Positions 35,129 through 48,597 are shown, numbered from the stretch's first letter. The stretch: 64,000 nucleotides of DNA from Mortierella sp. BCC40632 (GCA_011634665.1 WAEK01000014.1:912501-976500), one strand, 5' to 3'. Translations and numbers: made by a program. The notes: generated from the sequence alone by a model not told the origin.

Positions 35129-35782
35129 ATGAACTACACCCTTATCGGAGACAACTCCATGGCTATGGTTACCATGTCCGGCTATCAGGGTAGTGGGCGA
35201 AACATTCACGGCAACGTTGAGGATGGAATGCTCTACACCGAGAATTACCTTGACTGCTTATCCACACACATCGATCCAATGTCAAGTTCACGAAAGATTC
35301 TCGATATGACCTGTCCACGAGGTGTCGGCCTGGCAGGGATGGACACGCTCTCTCTTGATGCGCTCTCAATGGGTGTCATGAAGAACGCCGAATACCTTCC
35401 AAGTATGTGTGCCAGGATTGGCACCCCACTCTCTTTCATCTTTCCTGCTTCTCTACTCTTCCATCATTGAAGTTGCGCGTGATCTGGTCAGCGTTTTCGT
35501 CCCTTAATCCTGTGGTGATAGCCGGAACTTCTCCTAATGCAATGTCGGTCGGCTTTTTTTTTTCCTCCTTGCCCCTCCCCTCTCGCTCGTTCCCTCTCTC
35601 GTCATGCCTCCTGCCTCCTGGCCTTGTCTCTCCTCGAGTAGATGCATCGACAGGATCGTCGGCAGAGCAAGGATCGACGCAGCTTCCTTCAATGAACTAC
35701 ATGATTGCAAGTCAAGGCTATCTCCTCTCCTCGGCCCCATATCAACATACTCCCTCATTTCAACATCATTTCGCTTATTCGC

Positions 35783-35825
<43 letters not shown>

Positions 35826-37479
35826 GCAACAACAGCAACATCAACACCACCAACCCGCAAGTCAGCCTGTGAGCCCTTCCACAGGCTTCACGGGCATCTC
35901 CTCTGGACAGAGCTTTGTCCCGTTCTCAAGCGCCTCTCAGGGCAGCGGCGGCATTCCGACTGTCGTCGGCCAGTCCACGCAATTAAACTCGTGGAACGCT
36001 CCCGCGTCTCACGCCCCTGCAAGTGGCTTGAGCACTGTCCAGATCTCGACTCATGCCCCTTCCACTGCCGCATGGGCCAGTCCCGTCCCCGGCCTAGGCC
36101 GCGAGATGGTCCATATGCAGTCTGTCGCGGCTGCGACCACAATGTCGATGGCTACCACCCCACTACCAGCCGTGGCCACTCCCGTCGTCCCCACGTCCTC
36201 TACGGTTTCTTCCGCACCCCAGTCACCAATGCCTTCCTCGACACGTCGCCACTCGAGGCAAGGTCACGCCTCTGCTAGCCAAAGGCAGCGCCAGCAAAAG
36301 AACCAGCAACATCTCCAAATCATGACTTCACTCGAGTCCGGGGCAGCCAATATGCACCTTGGCCAACAACAGCAGCAGACTGTTCAAAATGGGGAAGCAC
36401 ACTCCATGTCTGCCACATCGCCACATTCGTCGATGCCTTCGCCCCCCATCTCGACCGCAAATGGTCATAGTCCTGGCATGTCCATGGCTGTTGTCAATGG
36501 AGCGAACGCTAGGCCACAACCCCATCCTCATCACCACCCTTATCCCTGGGGATTTGCTCCCTCTCCAGTTGAACCTTGCTTTACCTCGGGTTCGTCTACG
36601 CCTTCCTTTGCATCCCTCTCACCTTCGCTGTCCTACTCCACTTCGGACTTTAGTGGGGCCTCTTGCGACTCTTCGCGCGCTACTTCACCATCGTTCGCCC
36701 ACAGCCCCGCGGCAGCGGCAGCAGCGGCAGCAGCAGCAGCATCGGCTGCTATGAATGCTAACGAAGGCTACTTTTCTGAACGTCCACCAACCCACCAAAT
36801 CCTCGAACCTGAACTTTCAAACAATATTCTACAGTCCCGTAAATCTTCCACTTCGTCTATCTCCTCGATCGGTTCCCAACGTCGGATGTCGGTCCTTCGT
36901 GAGCCGATCAGTATGCCAACTTCCCCCTCGGCTACCATCGTGTCTGCCTCTTCGCAAACAGCCAGAAGTCCAAGTACTCCTGTCTCTGTAAACACAAATT
37001 CTTCAAACACAGCCACAACCAGCTCCTCATCTTCCACTGGCTCGAACAAATGCCACATCTGTGGTCTTTGTTTCGCAGGTCCTGCGGTCCTGACACGACA
37101 TGTCGAATCCATCCATGAGAGATTGCTCTGGAACTGCGTTGGTTGCAAGTCAAATCTCTCCCGACGCGATGCCGTGACACGACATATCAATCTCTCTCCC
37201 ATGGACTCTGTCTGCCGAGCTGTCGGCACCATTGGCCAGATCAAGACCAAGAATGGTACCGAGACACAACTGGAGGTTAGTGTCTACCGAGCCAAACCCT
37301 TGGAGGAGGTTATGAATCGAATGGGCAAGAAGGCTAAAGGTTCGATTACCACCTCGGCTTCGGGTTCTGTAGTGATGGGTTCAGAAATGAATGAGATCGC
37401 CGAGTATGAGATGGATGAGAACGGATTGAAGAAGAGACGCCGAGCCTCCCACCCAACGATTATTTCGCGAAAGAAATGA
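35129..37479 (+). CDS. Zinc-finger transcription factor 4 (poly-Q, C2H2 + C2HC pair)
   Basis: Two exons, 35129-35402 and 35642-37479 (phase 1; donor GTATGT, acceptor GAGTAG), giving about 703 residues. Acceptors at 35638 and 35653 would also keep the frame, so the junction could shift by a few residues. Exon 2 has a long poly-Gln (mostly CAA) tract, then a Ser/Pro/Thr/Ala-rich region and a poly-Ala run near 36712-36745. The C-terminal fingers are C-x2-C-x12-H-x4-H (CHIC to HVESIH) and, seven residues on, C-x2-C-x12-H-x9-C (CVGC, core SRRDAVTRH). The C-terminus has basic clusters (KKRRR), a likely nuclear signal. Probable nuclear DNA-binding protein of the same family as genes 2 and 3; target unknown. 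Confidence 0.85.
35782..35848 (+). repeat. (CAA)n/CAG tract encoding poly-Gln
   Basis: About 14 CAA codons followed by mixed CAG/CAA and His codons. It lies in exon 2 of zinc-finger gene 4, so length changes would alter the Gln tract without shifting the frame. Confidence 0.92.
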
Positions 37480-39065
37480 ACGATATACCCCACCCCCTTG
37501 CCCTCATCGACGGTTCTTCAGTTTTTTTTCTCTTTTTTCTTATCTATTTATCGTTCTGTTGCATACCATGTCCATACATTCTCACATCCTATTCTTCCAA
37601 CATATTCGTAAAAAAAAAAAAATTGCTCTCCTTTTTTTTCTTTTTCCTTTTCCTTTCCTTTCCATTTTACACGTATTTTTCACGCTCTCAAAAGTCACTC
37701 CTGAGAACCTTTTACTACCCTGTATTTTGTCCGCCCTTCTCAGCCATGTAAATATAAACTCATCTTCACCTCAACATTTTGAACCAGCGAATAAAAGGGA
37801 AAGAAAAAAAAAGAAAGGAAGACGTGCCAAGCTTGAGATTTCTCTTATCCATACCTGAAAGATCACTCCATTTTTTGTTGTTGAAAGGAATGGGTTCTGG
37901 CCTCAGCGTTTGGCGCACAGAGAAAAGGGTTACGGGATCAAGTGCGAACAAACAGCAAAGGATAAGAGAGAGAGAGAGAGAGAAACGGGCGCTTAGCTGA
38001 GTTAGCACATGGCATCTCGAGACCAGTACCATCGCCCCTTTTCCTGGCCCCCCCTCCCTTCTCTTCTCTCACACGCTCTCTCTCTCCAGAAAGGTTCACT
38101 AACGATTCTAGCCCTTTTTGCTTTTTTTACCTCCTTTCCTTGCTTTCTCTCTCTCCCTCCCTCCTCTTCTCCTCTCCCGCCCCCAGTGCCAGTAACCGGA
38201 GATTCTCCACCGCCACACTATGGGATGTCTTGTTTTAGCGACGGCGGAATGTTGAGCCGTGTTCTGGACCTGAGCGCGGAGAACCATGGAGCAGAAAAAG
38301 TGTATGTGGGGAAGGAGAGAGGAGAGAGAAAAAATAGAGAGAGAGGGAGATGAAAGAGAGAGAAGAAGAAGAAAAAGAAGAAAAAAAGAGGAAATAGGCC
38401 CAGTTTCATCTGAGTACTAAACGGGAGTGTTGGTGGGTAGAGGAAAGAAAGAAGAGAAGAGGAGGGGGAATGGAGTAAGCCCGAGACTCCCCTTTTTGGT
38501 CATAACATCGACATTCGACCTAGCCTCCGCCTCACCGAACTCGGCCCTCCCAGGGGAGGGGGGGCATGGCGCGCAATTGAGGTCATGGGGCTCCAAGGAA
38601 AAAAATAGTAAAAAAAAACGTGGCTGTCTCCAGTCGAGAGCTGCTCCTTCTCCAAAACAACCGTTGCTTGCCTGATGATCCTATGTCTGCAACCAAGAGA
38701 AAGAGAATAACCACAGACGAACTCGCATTGAAACCTGCTCAAACGAAAGGACGGTTGCAGAAGGGGAGAGAGAGGGAGAAGGCCGTGCCTGGAGGAAATC
38801 GGTAGGCTCTTGCCCATCTTCTGAACTTCACTCATGACTCGGGCTGACGTTCGAGGCGCCTGTTCCCCCTCCTCCTGGAACCTTTGCATAGACCGAGTCC
38901 AGAAGTCAACAAAAGCAGAGAGATAGCGCCTTGTTTGCTAATGTCTGCCCCCTCAAAGATGGGATGGACTAGGTTGCCATGAGTGGAAGGAGAAGAGTCG
39001 ACTTGGATGTCTCGAAAGCCCAACTGATCCATTCCTTTGCTCACTCAGTTTCGCCAACGCGCACA

Positions 39066-39073
39066 TATAAAAG
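39066..39073 (+). promoter_or_regulatory. TATA box of the four-TM protein gene
   Basis: TATAAAAG, 82 bases before ATG 39148. Transcription would be expected to start around 39095-39100, giving a leader of about 50 bases. Confidence 0.65.
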
Positions 39074-39109
39074 CAAACCCTTGCCCTTTCTTCTTTCCTT
39101 TGTCATCAT

Positions 39110-39145
39110 ATGTATTTCTACTTTCTAATTTTTTTTCTATTGTAA
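39110..39145 (+). other. Candidate upstream open reading frame (11 codons)
   Basis: ATG at 39110 to TAA at 39143-39145 would encode an 11-residue Tyr/Phe/Leu-rich peptide. The stop lies two bases before the main ATG at 39148. Whether the mRNA includes the upstream ATG depends on the unmapped start site. Confidence 0.4.
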
Positions 39146-39147
39146 TT

Positions 39148-40305
39148 ATGCCATCAGGCAGTAGACAACAGCCTCCTTCTGGCTATCCATTTCCACCACA
39201 GCCATCTCCCCCACAACCATCTCCACCAGCCCCAACATACCATTCTCTACCACATCACCGCCGCTCATCCACGACAACCACTTCGCTCTCGACGATTGCC
39301 ATCTTTAGGACAACACCATCGGCATCTTCCCCTCTGACCATTTTTGTCAAACCACTTCGATGGTGCATTCTTTTTCAAGCCCTTGTGTGTCTCGTCCTAG
39401 ACATTATCTCCATCAGTCAGACACAGTCCATTCCTAACTACCCACCCGCCTCGACACTTCTTAATGTTCAAACCGGTCTCCCGGATGAGGTGACCATCCC
39501 GGCCCTACTCTGTCCCGATATCCTTGCGATTGCTCTCATGTCTCTACTTCTCTGGAACCAAACTCGCTGGCCCTGGGCACGATCTCCCAACAGTTCACAA
39601 CCATCCGAGAATCCGACCCTCTTGGGATCCTGCTGTCGTCACGATTATTACTGCTGTTGTTGTCGTGGTTGTTACCAGCTCAGCTCGCGTGCCCACCATG
39701 CCGTGGTTAGAACGCTCCTGACCCTGATCCTTGTCTCCACAGCCTTGGTCGAGCCCCTGATCGAGGCACACCAATTTCTATCCTCCGGTTCTAGCCTGTC
39801 GACAGAACCCATGCCCCTTACGTATCTCTGTCATCCTCGACCCGAGTCCGGTTCAGAATCAAACGAGACTCAAGCTTATTCAACGTGTACAATCCTTCGT
39901 GCACGATCTATAATTACCTTTGTTTGGACTTTTCTTGCATTGCTCGAGCTCCTGTTCGCCTTTGGATCCCGAGAGCTTTCTTGGGCAACCCAGGGGCCAC
40001 GAGTGGTAGGTGGACGGATTGTGGCCAAGGCGGATCTTGTTTCAACCAGTGAAATCTGGGAGGAAGTTCTCGAGACGGAGAGAGTTCATGGATACGATGA
40101 AGAGATGGGTTCCGTACCCAGCTCCGAGTCTGTTTCCATGGCTGCCACTAGACAGGCAGCTATTGAAGAAGAGGAAGAGAGAAGGAGGGTAAGAGAGGCC
40201 CATAGAATTCACGCGAGAGGAGCACCCTCTTTGTCAGAGTCGATTGTTCCCTACACCCCTGTAAAGATACCCATACCATGTCATACTTCTGGCCCAGCAC
40301 GCTAA
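39148..40305 (+). CDS. Uncharacterised integral membrane protein, four predicted TM segments
   Basis: Single exon, 385 residues, with no family I can name. A Pro/Ser/Thr-rich N-terminus of about 65 residues is followed by hydrophobic segments at about 74-93 (WCILFQALVCLVLDIIS), 121-140, 188-208 (LLTLILVSTALVEPL) and 258-277 (IITFVWTFLALLELLF). A Cys-rich loop (HDYYCCCCRGC) lies before TM3, and a loop of about 50 residues with two Cys and one N-glycosylation sequon (NET) separates TM3 and TM4. The C-terminal tail of about 110 residues is charged with an EEEEERRR stretch. The four-TM layout resembles MARVEL or tetraspan proteins, but the diagnostic motifs are not visible. Start chosen as the first ATG after the TATA box in the long frame. 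It converges on the amino-acid transporter. Confidence 0.75.
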   Translation: MPSGSRQQPPSGYPFPPQPSPPQPSPPAPTYHSLPHHRRSSTTTTSLSTIAIFRTTPSASSPLTIFVKPLRWCILFQALVCLVLDIISISQTQSIPNYPPASTLLNVQTGLPDEVTIPALLCPDILAIALMSLLLWNQTRWPWARSPNSSQPSENPTLLGSCCRHDYYCCCCRGCYQLSSRAHHAVVRTLLTLILVSTALVEPLIEAHQFLSSGSSLSTEPMPLTYLCHPRPESGSESNETQAYSTCTILRARSIITFVWTFLALLELLFAFGSRELSWATQGPRVVGGRIVAKADLVSTSEIWEEVLETERVHGYDEEMGSVPSSESVSMAATRQAAIEEEEERRRVREAHRIHARGAPSLSESIVPYTPVKIPIPCHTSGPAR

Positions 40306-40679
40306 TCTAGAAGAAAAGAAAAGAAAAAAAGACACGACCCTCTCGTAGACATTTGCTTGCATTCAAGAAAAAGAAATGATTAAAAGTTTTCAGCATTCAT
40401 GTATTACTCTTTTCTTTTCTCTTCCTTTTATGCGAGTCTAGATGTAAATGCGAGTCTAGATGTGAATGTCAAAAAAAAAAAAAAAAAAGCATCCTCCTTT
40501 CTATCTTTGAATTCTAGTTCTACAAGAAAGTTATTTTTGAAAAGTCTGAATTACACTAATGCTATAGTTCACAAGAGTAAAATGGGAAAGGCGCGCACAG
40601 TGTTAGTCGTTTGATTGCAAAGCAAACAGTAGTCGAATCCCATTGATAAATCATATTTTCCGTTTGCTGATAAAAAGAC
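40306..40679. other. Convergent intergenic region
   Basis: Shared 3' region of the four-TM gene and the transporter. Contains an 18-base tandem duplication and a poly(A) run at about 40471-40488. No gene is seen. Confidence 0.6.
40431..40466. repeat. Tandem 18-base direct repeat, two copies
   Basis: TGCGAGTCTAGATGTAAA at 40431-40448 is followed immediately by a copy differing at one base at 40449-40466. Confidence 0.9.
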
Positions 40680-42822
40680 TTACACAATCGTTCCTCCGAT
40701 AGCAAGAACCAGGAGCGTCAAAGCGACATGAGCAACCACGAGTTCTGATACTGGTACCCAGGCAGGGAATGCCCTCAATGGAGAAGCACTCGTAAAAGTT
40801 GCTGGTTCGTCCAAACTACCTTGTCGTCCCTCTTCATCATGAACCGTCTCCGCACTCCCCTCCGTCAGCGCTGAGGTGGCCTCTGTGTCTGCTTGGGCTG
40901 AGTATTGCAACTTCTCAGTGGCCGTCTCATCTCTTAGCTCTTGACTGTCATCTCCATGGACCATAGAAGTTTTGGACATGGCCAAGCTAGAGTTGGTCGA
41001 ACTGGACGTAGCTGACTCACTATTCTCGATAGCATGAAGCTTCTCATTGACATCATCATTGCCTCTTGCCTTTTGACTAGCTGTGTAGCTCATGGTCGAC
41101 CCAGTTTCCACCATGAAACCTCCTGCTGCGAGTTCTAAGGAAGCCAGGGATCCTGAATCAGGTCCATCCGCACTAATAACCGGGAACGACTGCGTTCTTG
41201 CATGGTACCGTTTAGATACAATGTACGTGACGAACGGTAAAATGTAGTTTGCGCCAGCAACGAAAAACAATGAGCTCCACTGGACCACGCGATTCAACCC
41301 GGTTCCTGTCATGGACGGTACAGCTACAAGCCAAGGCAATCCACCCGCCAACACGATGGACCATGGCTTGCTGCAGGTCCCCGACTGGACAAGGTTATAC
41401 CGGATCACAATAATGTTGATTGGGATCGACGTGATCAAGGCCACAATTGGGAAGGTGTACCCTGCAACTTGTGAGAGTGTAGTTGAATCGGGGGAGGTGT
41501 TGATGACCTGGATCATGGTCGAGTTTTCTGGGATCTTGTAAGTCATTCCGCCAAGGATTGACACGCAAGCAAACAGGGTAGTCATCATAGAAGACACCAC
41601 ACCGACTGTCTTTGTGACCGAGACATTAGGTCGCTTCGCATTCGCCCAAGAGGGGACGGCCGTGATGTATGCAAAGTTGAACAGAATCGAACCAAACACC
41701 TGCGACATGTCTGGGCCAAAGGGTGGTACCAGTTCTGTGGTAAGTCCCTTGACAAGGAAAGAAACCACCCACTCAAAGATGATTAACAAGATCAATGCTG
41801 CAGAGATCATTTGGAGCCAAATATTCTCACTCAGATCCACCAGTGCTTGAGGCAAGATCAAGGCCATCGAGACCACCACCCCAGCACTAATGATCATGAC
41901 TCCAGAAAATGGACTCGCCGACGGTAGTTGCTCCGTCACACAGACGACGCTCGCATGAGGGTAGATCTGAATCCCACAGGTCCTGTGAAAAATCTTGATC
42001 AATAGGTTGTCAAAGAGCTGGGAAGTAATCGCGATAGAGGCAATATTGGTTGTCTGCATGGCGAGGAAGCAAATCACCTGCACCACCACTTGATACCGTC
42101 GACCAAAGAAGCATAGTACCAAATTGGAGAATTCGATCTAGCGGGGTTGGGAGGGGGGGGAAATAGAGCTTGGTTAGTAGCGTGTCGACCAATTAAGAGA
42201 AAGTTTTGTGGTAAACGGTTATCCTAATTACCAGTACTGGTATGCACGGCAAAAAAGAATTGTCTGAGGAGTTTGTATGGGGAAGGGGGAGGGGGGATGG
42301 AGGAAGAGCGAGGAGTGGGCGCAAGGATATCTTTGGTCTGTGCCATTTGCATGAACGTGAACGAAAAAAAAGAAAAGAAAAAAAGAGAGAATAGCTTACA
42401 TTGGCTTGGAAATGGTCATTTCCTGGCATCATGGTCATTGCTTCGGCCACAAAGATGCTGCTGAGGTAGCTCATGGACCCGACAACCAAGAATCCAATCA
42501 GTGTAGGCACCCATCCCGCCGTTTGAGCGACCACAGGGAGTGAGACAGCTCCGGGTCCGGTGGTGTTGCAAATCAGGAGCGCGAGGCCTCCCCAGAAGGA
42601 GATAGTTTTTGCAGACGGGATGACAACCGGTCCAGCGATCATACTCCCGAGGGTAGATGGGTGACTCTGAGCATCGTTGGGTGGTGAAGGCTGCTCGTCT
42701 TGTTCAAGGACAGCGGCTGTGTCCACTGTTACAGTAGCCGGGATGATATCTTTTGACGCAAAGGGTACGCCACTTGCGCCAAGGCACGCTGTGTCCATTC
42801 CTACTATGCCGTCTGAGTGCAT
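40680..42822 (-). CDS. Amino-acid transporter-like protein (AAAP/Aa_trans type)
   Basis: Two exons on the minus strand, 42822-42400 and 42137-40680, phase 0, giving 626 residues. The N-terminal 70 residues are soluble. TM1 carries the family signature: FWGGLALLICNTTGPGAVSL followed by PVVAQTAGW. About eleven hydrophobic segments can be counted up to residue 455. The C-terminal region has a cytosolic Ser/Glu-rich segment of about 150 residues and then a last hydrophobic stretch (VAHVALTLLVLAIGG). Family knowledge suggests proton- or sodium-coupled amino-acid transport at the plasma or vacuolar membrane; substrate unknown. An in-frame stop precedes ATG 42822. The intron has a good donor (GTAAGC) and acceptor (GCTAG). 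The exon junction restores a continuous family-like segment (PGNDHFQAN then IEFSNLV). Confidence 0.82.
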
Positions 42823-44238
42823 TGAAGAAACGGTGGACGGTAGAAAAACTATTGGTATTACTGCTGTTGCTATTGATGGCTGCAAAGGTCATTCCTCAAT
42901 GGGATATGATAAATCCTTCGAGACTAGTCCTTTTTGATTTCCTAGATCTGCCCAAAAGAAGAATGGTCTTTCTCTCTTTCTTTCTCTCCTTCTATGCGCG
43001 TGTATCTTGGTTCCGAAAAGGACGCGGGTGATGAAGGAGAAGCCTTGTGGTTGGAGGAGAGAGCAGAGGGATGAAGGGGTGGGAGGGAAAGAGAAGGGGG
43101 AGGAGGAGGAAGTAGAAGAGGGGTTGAGGCAGTGGAGGAAAGAGGGTGGCGTTTTTCTTTCTTTTCTTTTCTTTCTTTTACAAATGTACAGCTGATGCTG
43201 CACACCACAGCACTTGCTTGGGCTTTGGGGTAGACTGGAGTCGTGGATTGGTTGTGGCAGGGTCTTGATGCATGACCTAGTTGCTTCGCGTGATGGCAAA
43301 AGCTAAAGCGATGGAACGAATGAGCGATTGTAGAAGATTGACCAGCAATGACCAGAGGGTTGCGGAGACTGGAAGTGACAGCCACTCACGACCTAGCCCA
43401 AAATGGCAACTGGTGTCCAACCCTATATCCCACTCTTGTACCCAGTTTGCTGGTTCTTACAGGTGAGACCTTTCGTGAAGAAGGGGAGGAGAGGGTTAGT
43501 ACTGGAAAGCAAGAAAAGAAAAAGAAAAAGAAAAAGAAGGAAAGAAAGAAGGAAAGAAAGAAGGGAAGGAAGGAGGGAAGGAAGGAAAAGGAAAAGGAAA
43601 CAAGCAAATGCACGATCAAAATGGATGGATGGATGGATGCGCGAATAGATGCATGAATGGATGAATTGAACACAAGAAATGATCAATGCAAAGACGGGGA
43701 GAAGAAAAGAAAAAGAAGGAGAAAGAGAGAGAGAAAGAGGAATGAGAAGAAAGAGACAAAAGTGATCCGATGATTTGGAATAAAAATCTGGAGAGAAAAA
43801 AAAAACTTTTTTTTGGTCAGCAAGAAAGGGAGAGACAGAGATAATGCGATGGAAAGATAGAGACAAAGAGAGGGAATATGCCTACAAAACCCCTGCAGAA
43901 TTCTGTTCTCCTCCCCTTCTCCTCTACGCACTGCACGGGGCGCAGAAACCGCCGCTGCAATTGGACTTGTCATTCCTCAAGCTGCTTACAGTCATGCCCA
44001 TCTCAAGTCCCCCACGGTCCGTTGCTCTTCCTCCTCCTTCTCCTCTCCCTTTCCCCGTCTCTCAGCTTGCTCCTACTTTGCGGGAGCATGCTCGTCCTGC
44101 TCTTTGCCGAAGACTATGCATGCCCCTGTGCATTGCACTGCTTGTGTCTTTATATTTTCGATCTTGTCCTCTTTATTGTCATTTTAGAGGCAGGAGAAGA
44201 ATAGGAGGAGCAACGCATAGGACTGGCAGTCTCCATTC
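42823..44238. other. Intergenic region between the transporter and PTAR1
   Basis: About 1.4 kb with the transporter promoter and the PTAR1 3' flank. It holds purine-rich runs (GAAA, GGAA units, 43505-43600), (GGAT)n at 43621-43639 and no supported gene. Confidence 0.5.
43621..43639. repeat. (ATGG)n tetranucleotide repeat
   Basis: Four to five ATGG units directly after a purine-rich (GAAA/GGAA) block. Confidence 0.85.
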
Positions 44239-46164
44239 TTAGCTCAGGTCCAGATGCTCAATCCACTGCAAATACAACTCTCCATATCGAATCTGCTCTC
44301 TATCGGCACCTTCATGACTTGACTCTTCAATATCCCTCTCTTCAATGCTCTCGACTATCTTCCTTACAAATGCAACTTCGCTCTGATGAGACACGTATTC
44401 TATACCCTGCTCCGCCTCCCCTATTTCCCCCCATTGCAAGTCCGTGCCCAATTCCTGTATCTCGGTATCCAACCATCGAAGACCATAGTATACAAACCGG
44501 AGGTGGTACCAGAGGGACTCATGGGTTGGGTAAGCTTCAAGAAGCCCCCGGATTCGATTTAGCTCCTTTATCCAGAGGTCCACTACCCACGGGAATGACG
44601 CACGTGGGTATGGACCTTGACACATTGCCAATGTTTCCTTGATGGCACTCTGACGGCGGACTGGCCTCGCTTGAGAACGATGACTCAACCTTTGAGTAGA
44701 AGTGGAGCTTTCCTGTAATAGCCCCTCTTGCTGGGATGCCTGCCACATTTCTTTTCGGCGTTTTCTTCGTGATGCCAATTCCTGTCTAGTCCACTGGAGA
44801 CCATTTCGACACAGCATTGTATCTGAAGACTCGCTTGATTGTCCCTGCGAACTCATAACGGTCACCCATCGCCCACTGAGTTGAATCATGCACCGTTGCA
44901 GATGCTGTAGGATTGAATGATCTGACACATTTCTTTCCGACAACAATTTCGTCCGCTCGTACTCTCGTTCGAGTGGAAGCATGAATTGCTCCTGGTCTTG
45001 ATGGTCTTGGCAACCTAGGCTTGCTTCCCACCAGGGATTGCCCAATTGTTCAACAAGCCAGCTTCGCATTGACCAGGCATAGTAACATTTGGGATATCGC
45101 AGCGAAGCCGCATGACATGCTTCGATCTGTTGCTCCACTACTATTGGATCCAAAACCTGTCCCTTTCTATCCGTGCTGTCTTTGCATTGGAACTGTAAAA
45201 GCCATTTCCTAAAGAGTGGTTTATGTCCTAGATAACGTTAGTACCTTCACTTTTTGAATCTGGAGCACCGCTATTGCTCAGAGAGAGGGAAGAATACCGG
45301 TGATGCCAGGCGCCGGCACTTTTGCAATTCCGAGGAAAAGTAAGGATCATATCCAAGAACTCGAGCTCTGTGGTCGCCTCCAGAAACCCTTCCTGGATTA
45401 GTCTCTTTCTAGAATCACAGCGTTCATAGCCCAACAGTCGAAGAGCGAGTCAAGAGCGAGTTGAGGTTAGAAAAGACAAACAAAAACAAAAACCTTTCAA
45501 CAGAGTCCCTTGGCGGTTTCTCTAATCACCTGGCATTCACAGCAGTGTACGAGTCTGGACTGAGAATCATCAGACATGATGTTGACTCGATGACTTGCTG
45601 TCGCTGATCTGTTAGAGATCCAAAAGCTATTAGTCCAGCTACACTGAAGACTCTTCAATATCTCAATCATTTCATGAACAATCTTTACCTTGGTCTTGCC
45701 ACCAATGGGGCGACTGGTGACCACTTTGATCACCGTACCCTATCGCCTCTTTCAGAACCTTGTACGAGGCTTCCATCAAAGGAACCCACGCAAAGATGGG
45801 AATCCCCAGCTTGGTCCCGTTCTCCTGAACCACAAACGGGAACTCGGGCAAGTCATGTTGGTCTTTTGAATGCCCCTCTTCCTCGTCATCTAATGCTGAT
45901 GTTGCATCTGGGAGAAAGGGCAGGAATCCAATCTCATCTCTAACATAAGACAATCAAGCATGGCTTCCTGTTCTGTTAGGAAAACCTCTAAAGTCAGTCG
46001 AAAAAAAAAAAAGTGGTAACACCCAAGGATTAGAACTATTCATTATATTACATCTTCTTGTTCTTTGCCAGGATGGCGACCAGTCTCATGTAGAGGACAT
46101 GACTGGTGAGAGATGAATCGAAATCAGTAATCAGGGTATTAGCCAAACGGACTTCAGCTGACAT
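44239..46164 (-). CDS. PTAR1: PTAR1-like protein prenyltransferase alpha-repeat protein
   Basis: Five exons on the minus strand: 46164-46052, 45939-45689, 45608-45530, 45408-45298 and 45208-44239, giving 507 residues. PTAR1 supplies the alpha-like subunit of GGTase-III (with RabGGTB), which geranylgeranylates the SNARE Ykt6 and others; this is known from animals, and the fungal role is inferred. Evidence: near the N-terminus IDEIGFLP (human PTAR1 has IDEIGLIP), then LSPDSYTAVNARKRL, AGAWHHRKWLLQ, KCYYAWSMRSWL, SDHSILQHL and HESLWYHLRFV, all alpha-repeat (PPTA) motifs with their Trp/Asn/His residues. All introns close in phase. Intron 4 (45209-45297) has a perfect TACTAAC branch site. Splicing at the second and third introns is the least certain part. 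Confidence 0.88.
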
Positions 46165-46462
46165 TTTGGGCAAAAAGGATTTTTTAAAAAGACGCAGAAA
46201 GAAAAAAGAATGCAATGGATAATAAAGGAACAAAAACTCCCTCTCCCATTCTCCTCAGTCTACTTCTCGATGGACACATCACCATATCATTGAGATTCAA
46301 GATAATATTGCATTACACGGCATGAAAACAAAAAAGAAAAAAAGTGCATTCCGCCTCCTGCTATGATAAACTCCTCCAGAAACGATAAAGACTATGGTCT
46401 AAAGCAATGGTCTCCAACTTTCTTTTTCACGTCTTGGTCTTGAGAACTGTCGACACCCCTCT

Positions 46463-48597
<2,135 letters not shown>

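Larger units (their letters stand above)
37480..39147. other. Intergenic region between zinc-finger gene 4 and the four-TM protein
   Basis: About 1.7 kb. An AATAAAAG signal at about 37790 may end gene 4. GA-rich and CT-rich patches follow (37968-37984, 38320-38395). No gene is supported. A good TATA box at 39066 marks the next promoter. Confidence 0.5.

Noticed and set aside
40600..40660. Possible tRNA B-box (GTCGAATCC) near 40630
   Set aside because: The box lacks the GTTC core, and no A-box or foldable cloverleaf lies at the right distance.
42193..42399. Continuation of transporter exon 1 into the following intron
   Set aside because: It adds poly-Phe and loses the family pattern; the phase-0 join of 42400 to 42137 restores a typical transporter segment.
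45228..45297. Read-through of PTAR1 exon 4 past 45298
   Set aside because: It diverges from the repeat pattern and stops; splicing at 45298 to 45208 gives HHRKWLLQ, matching the family.
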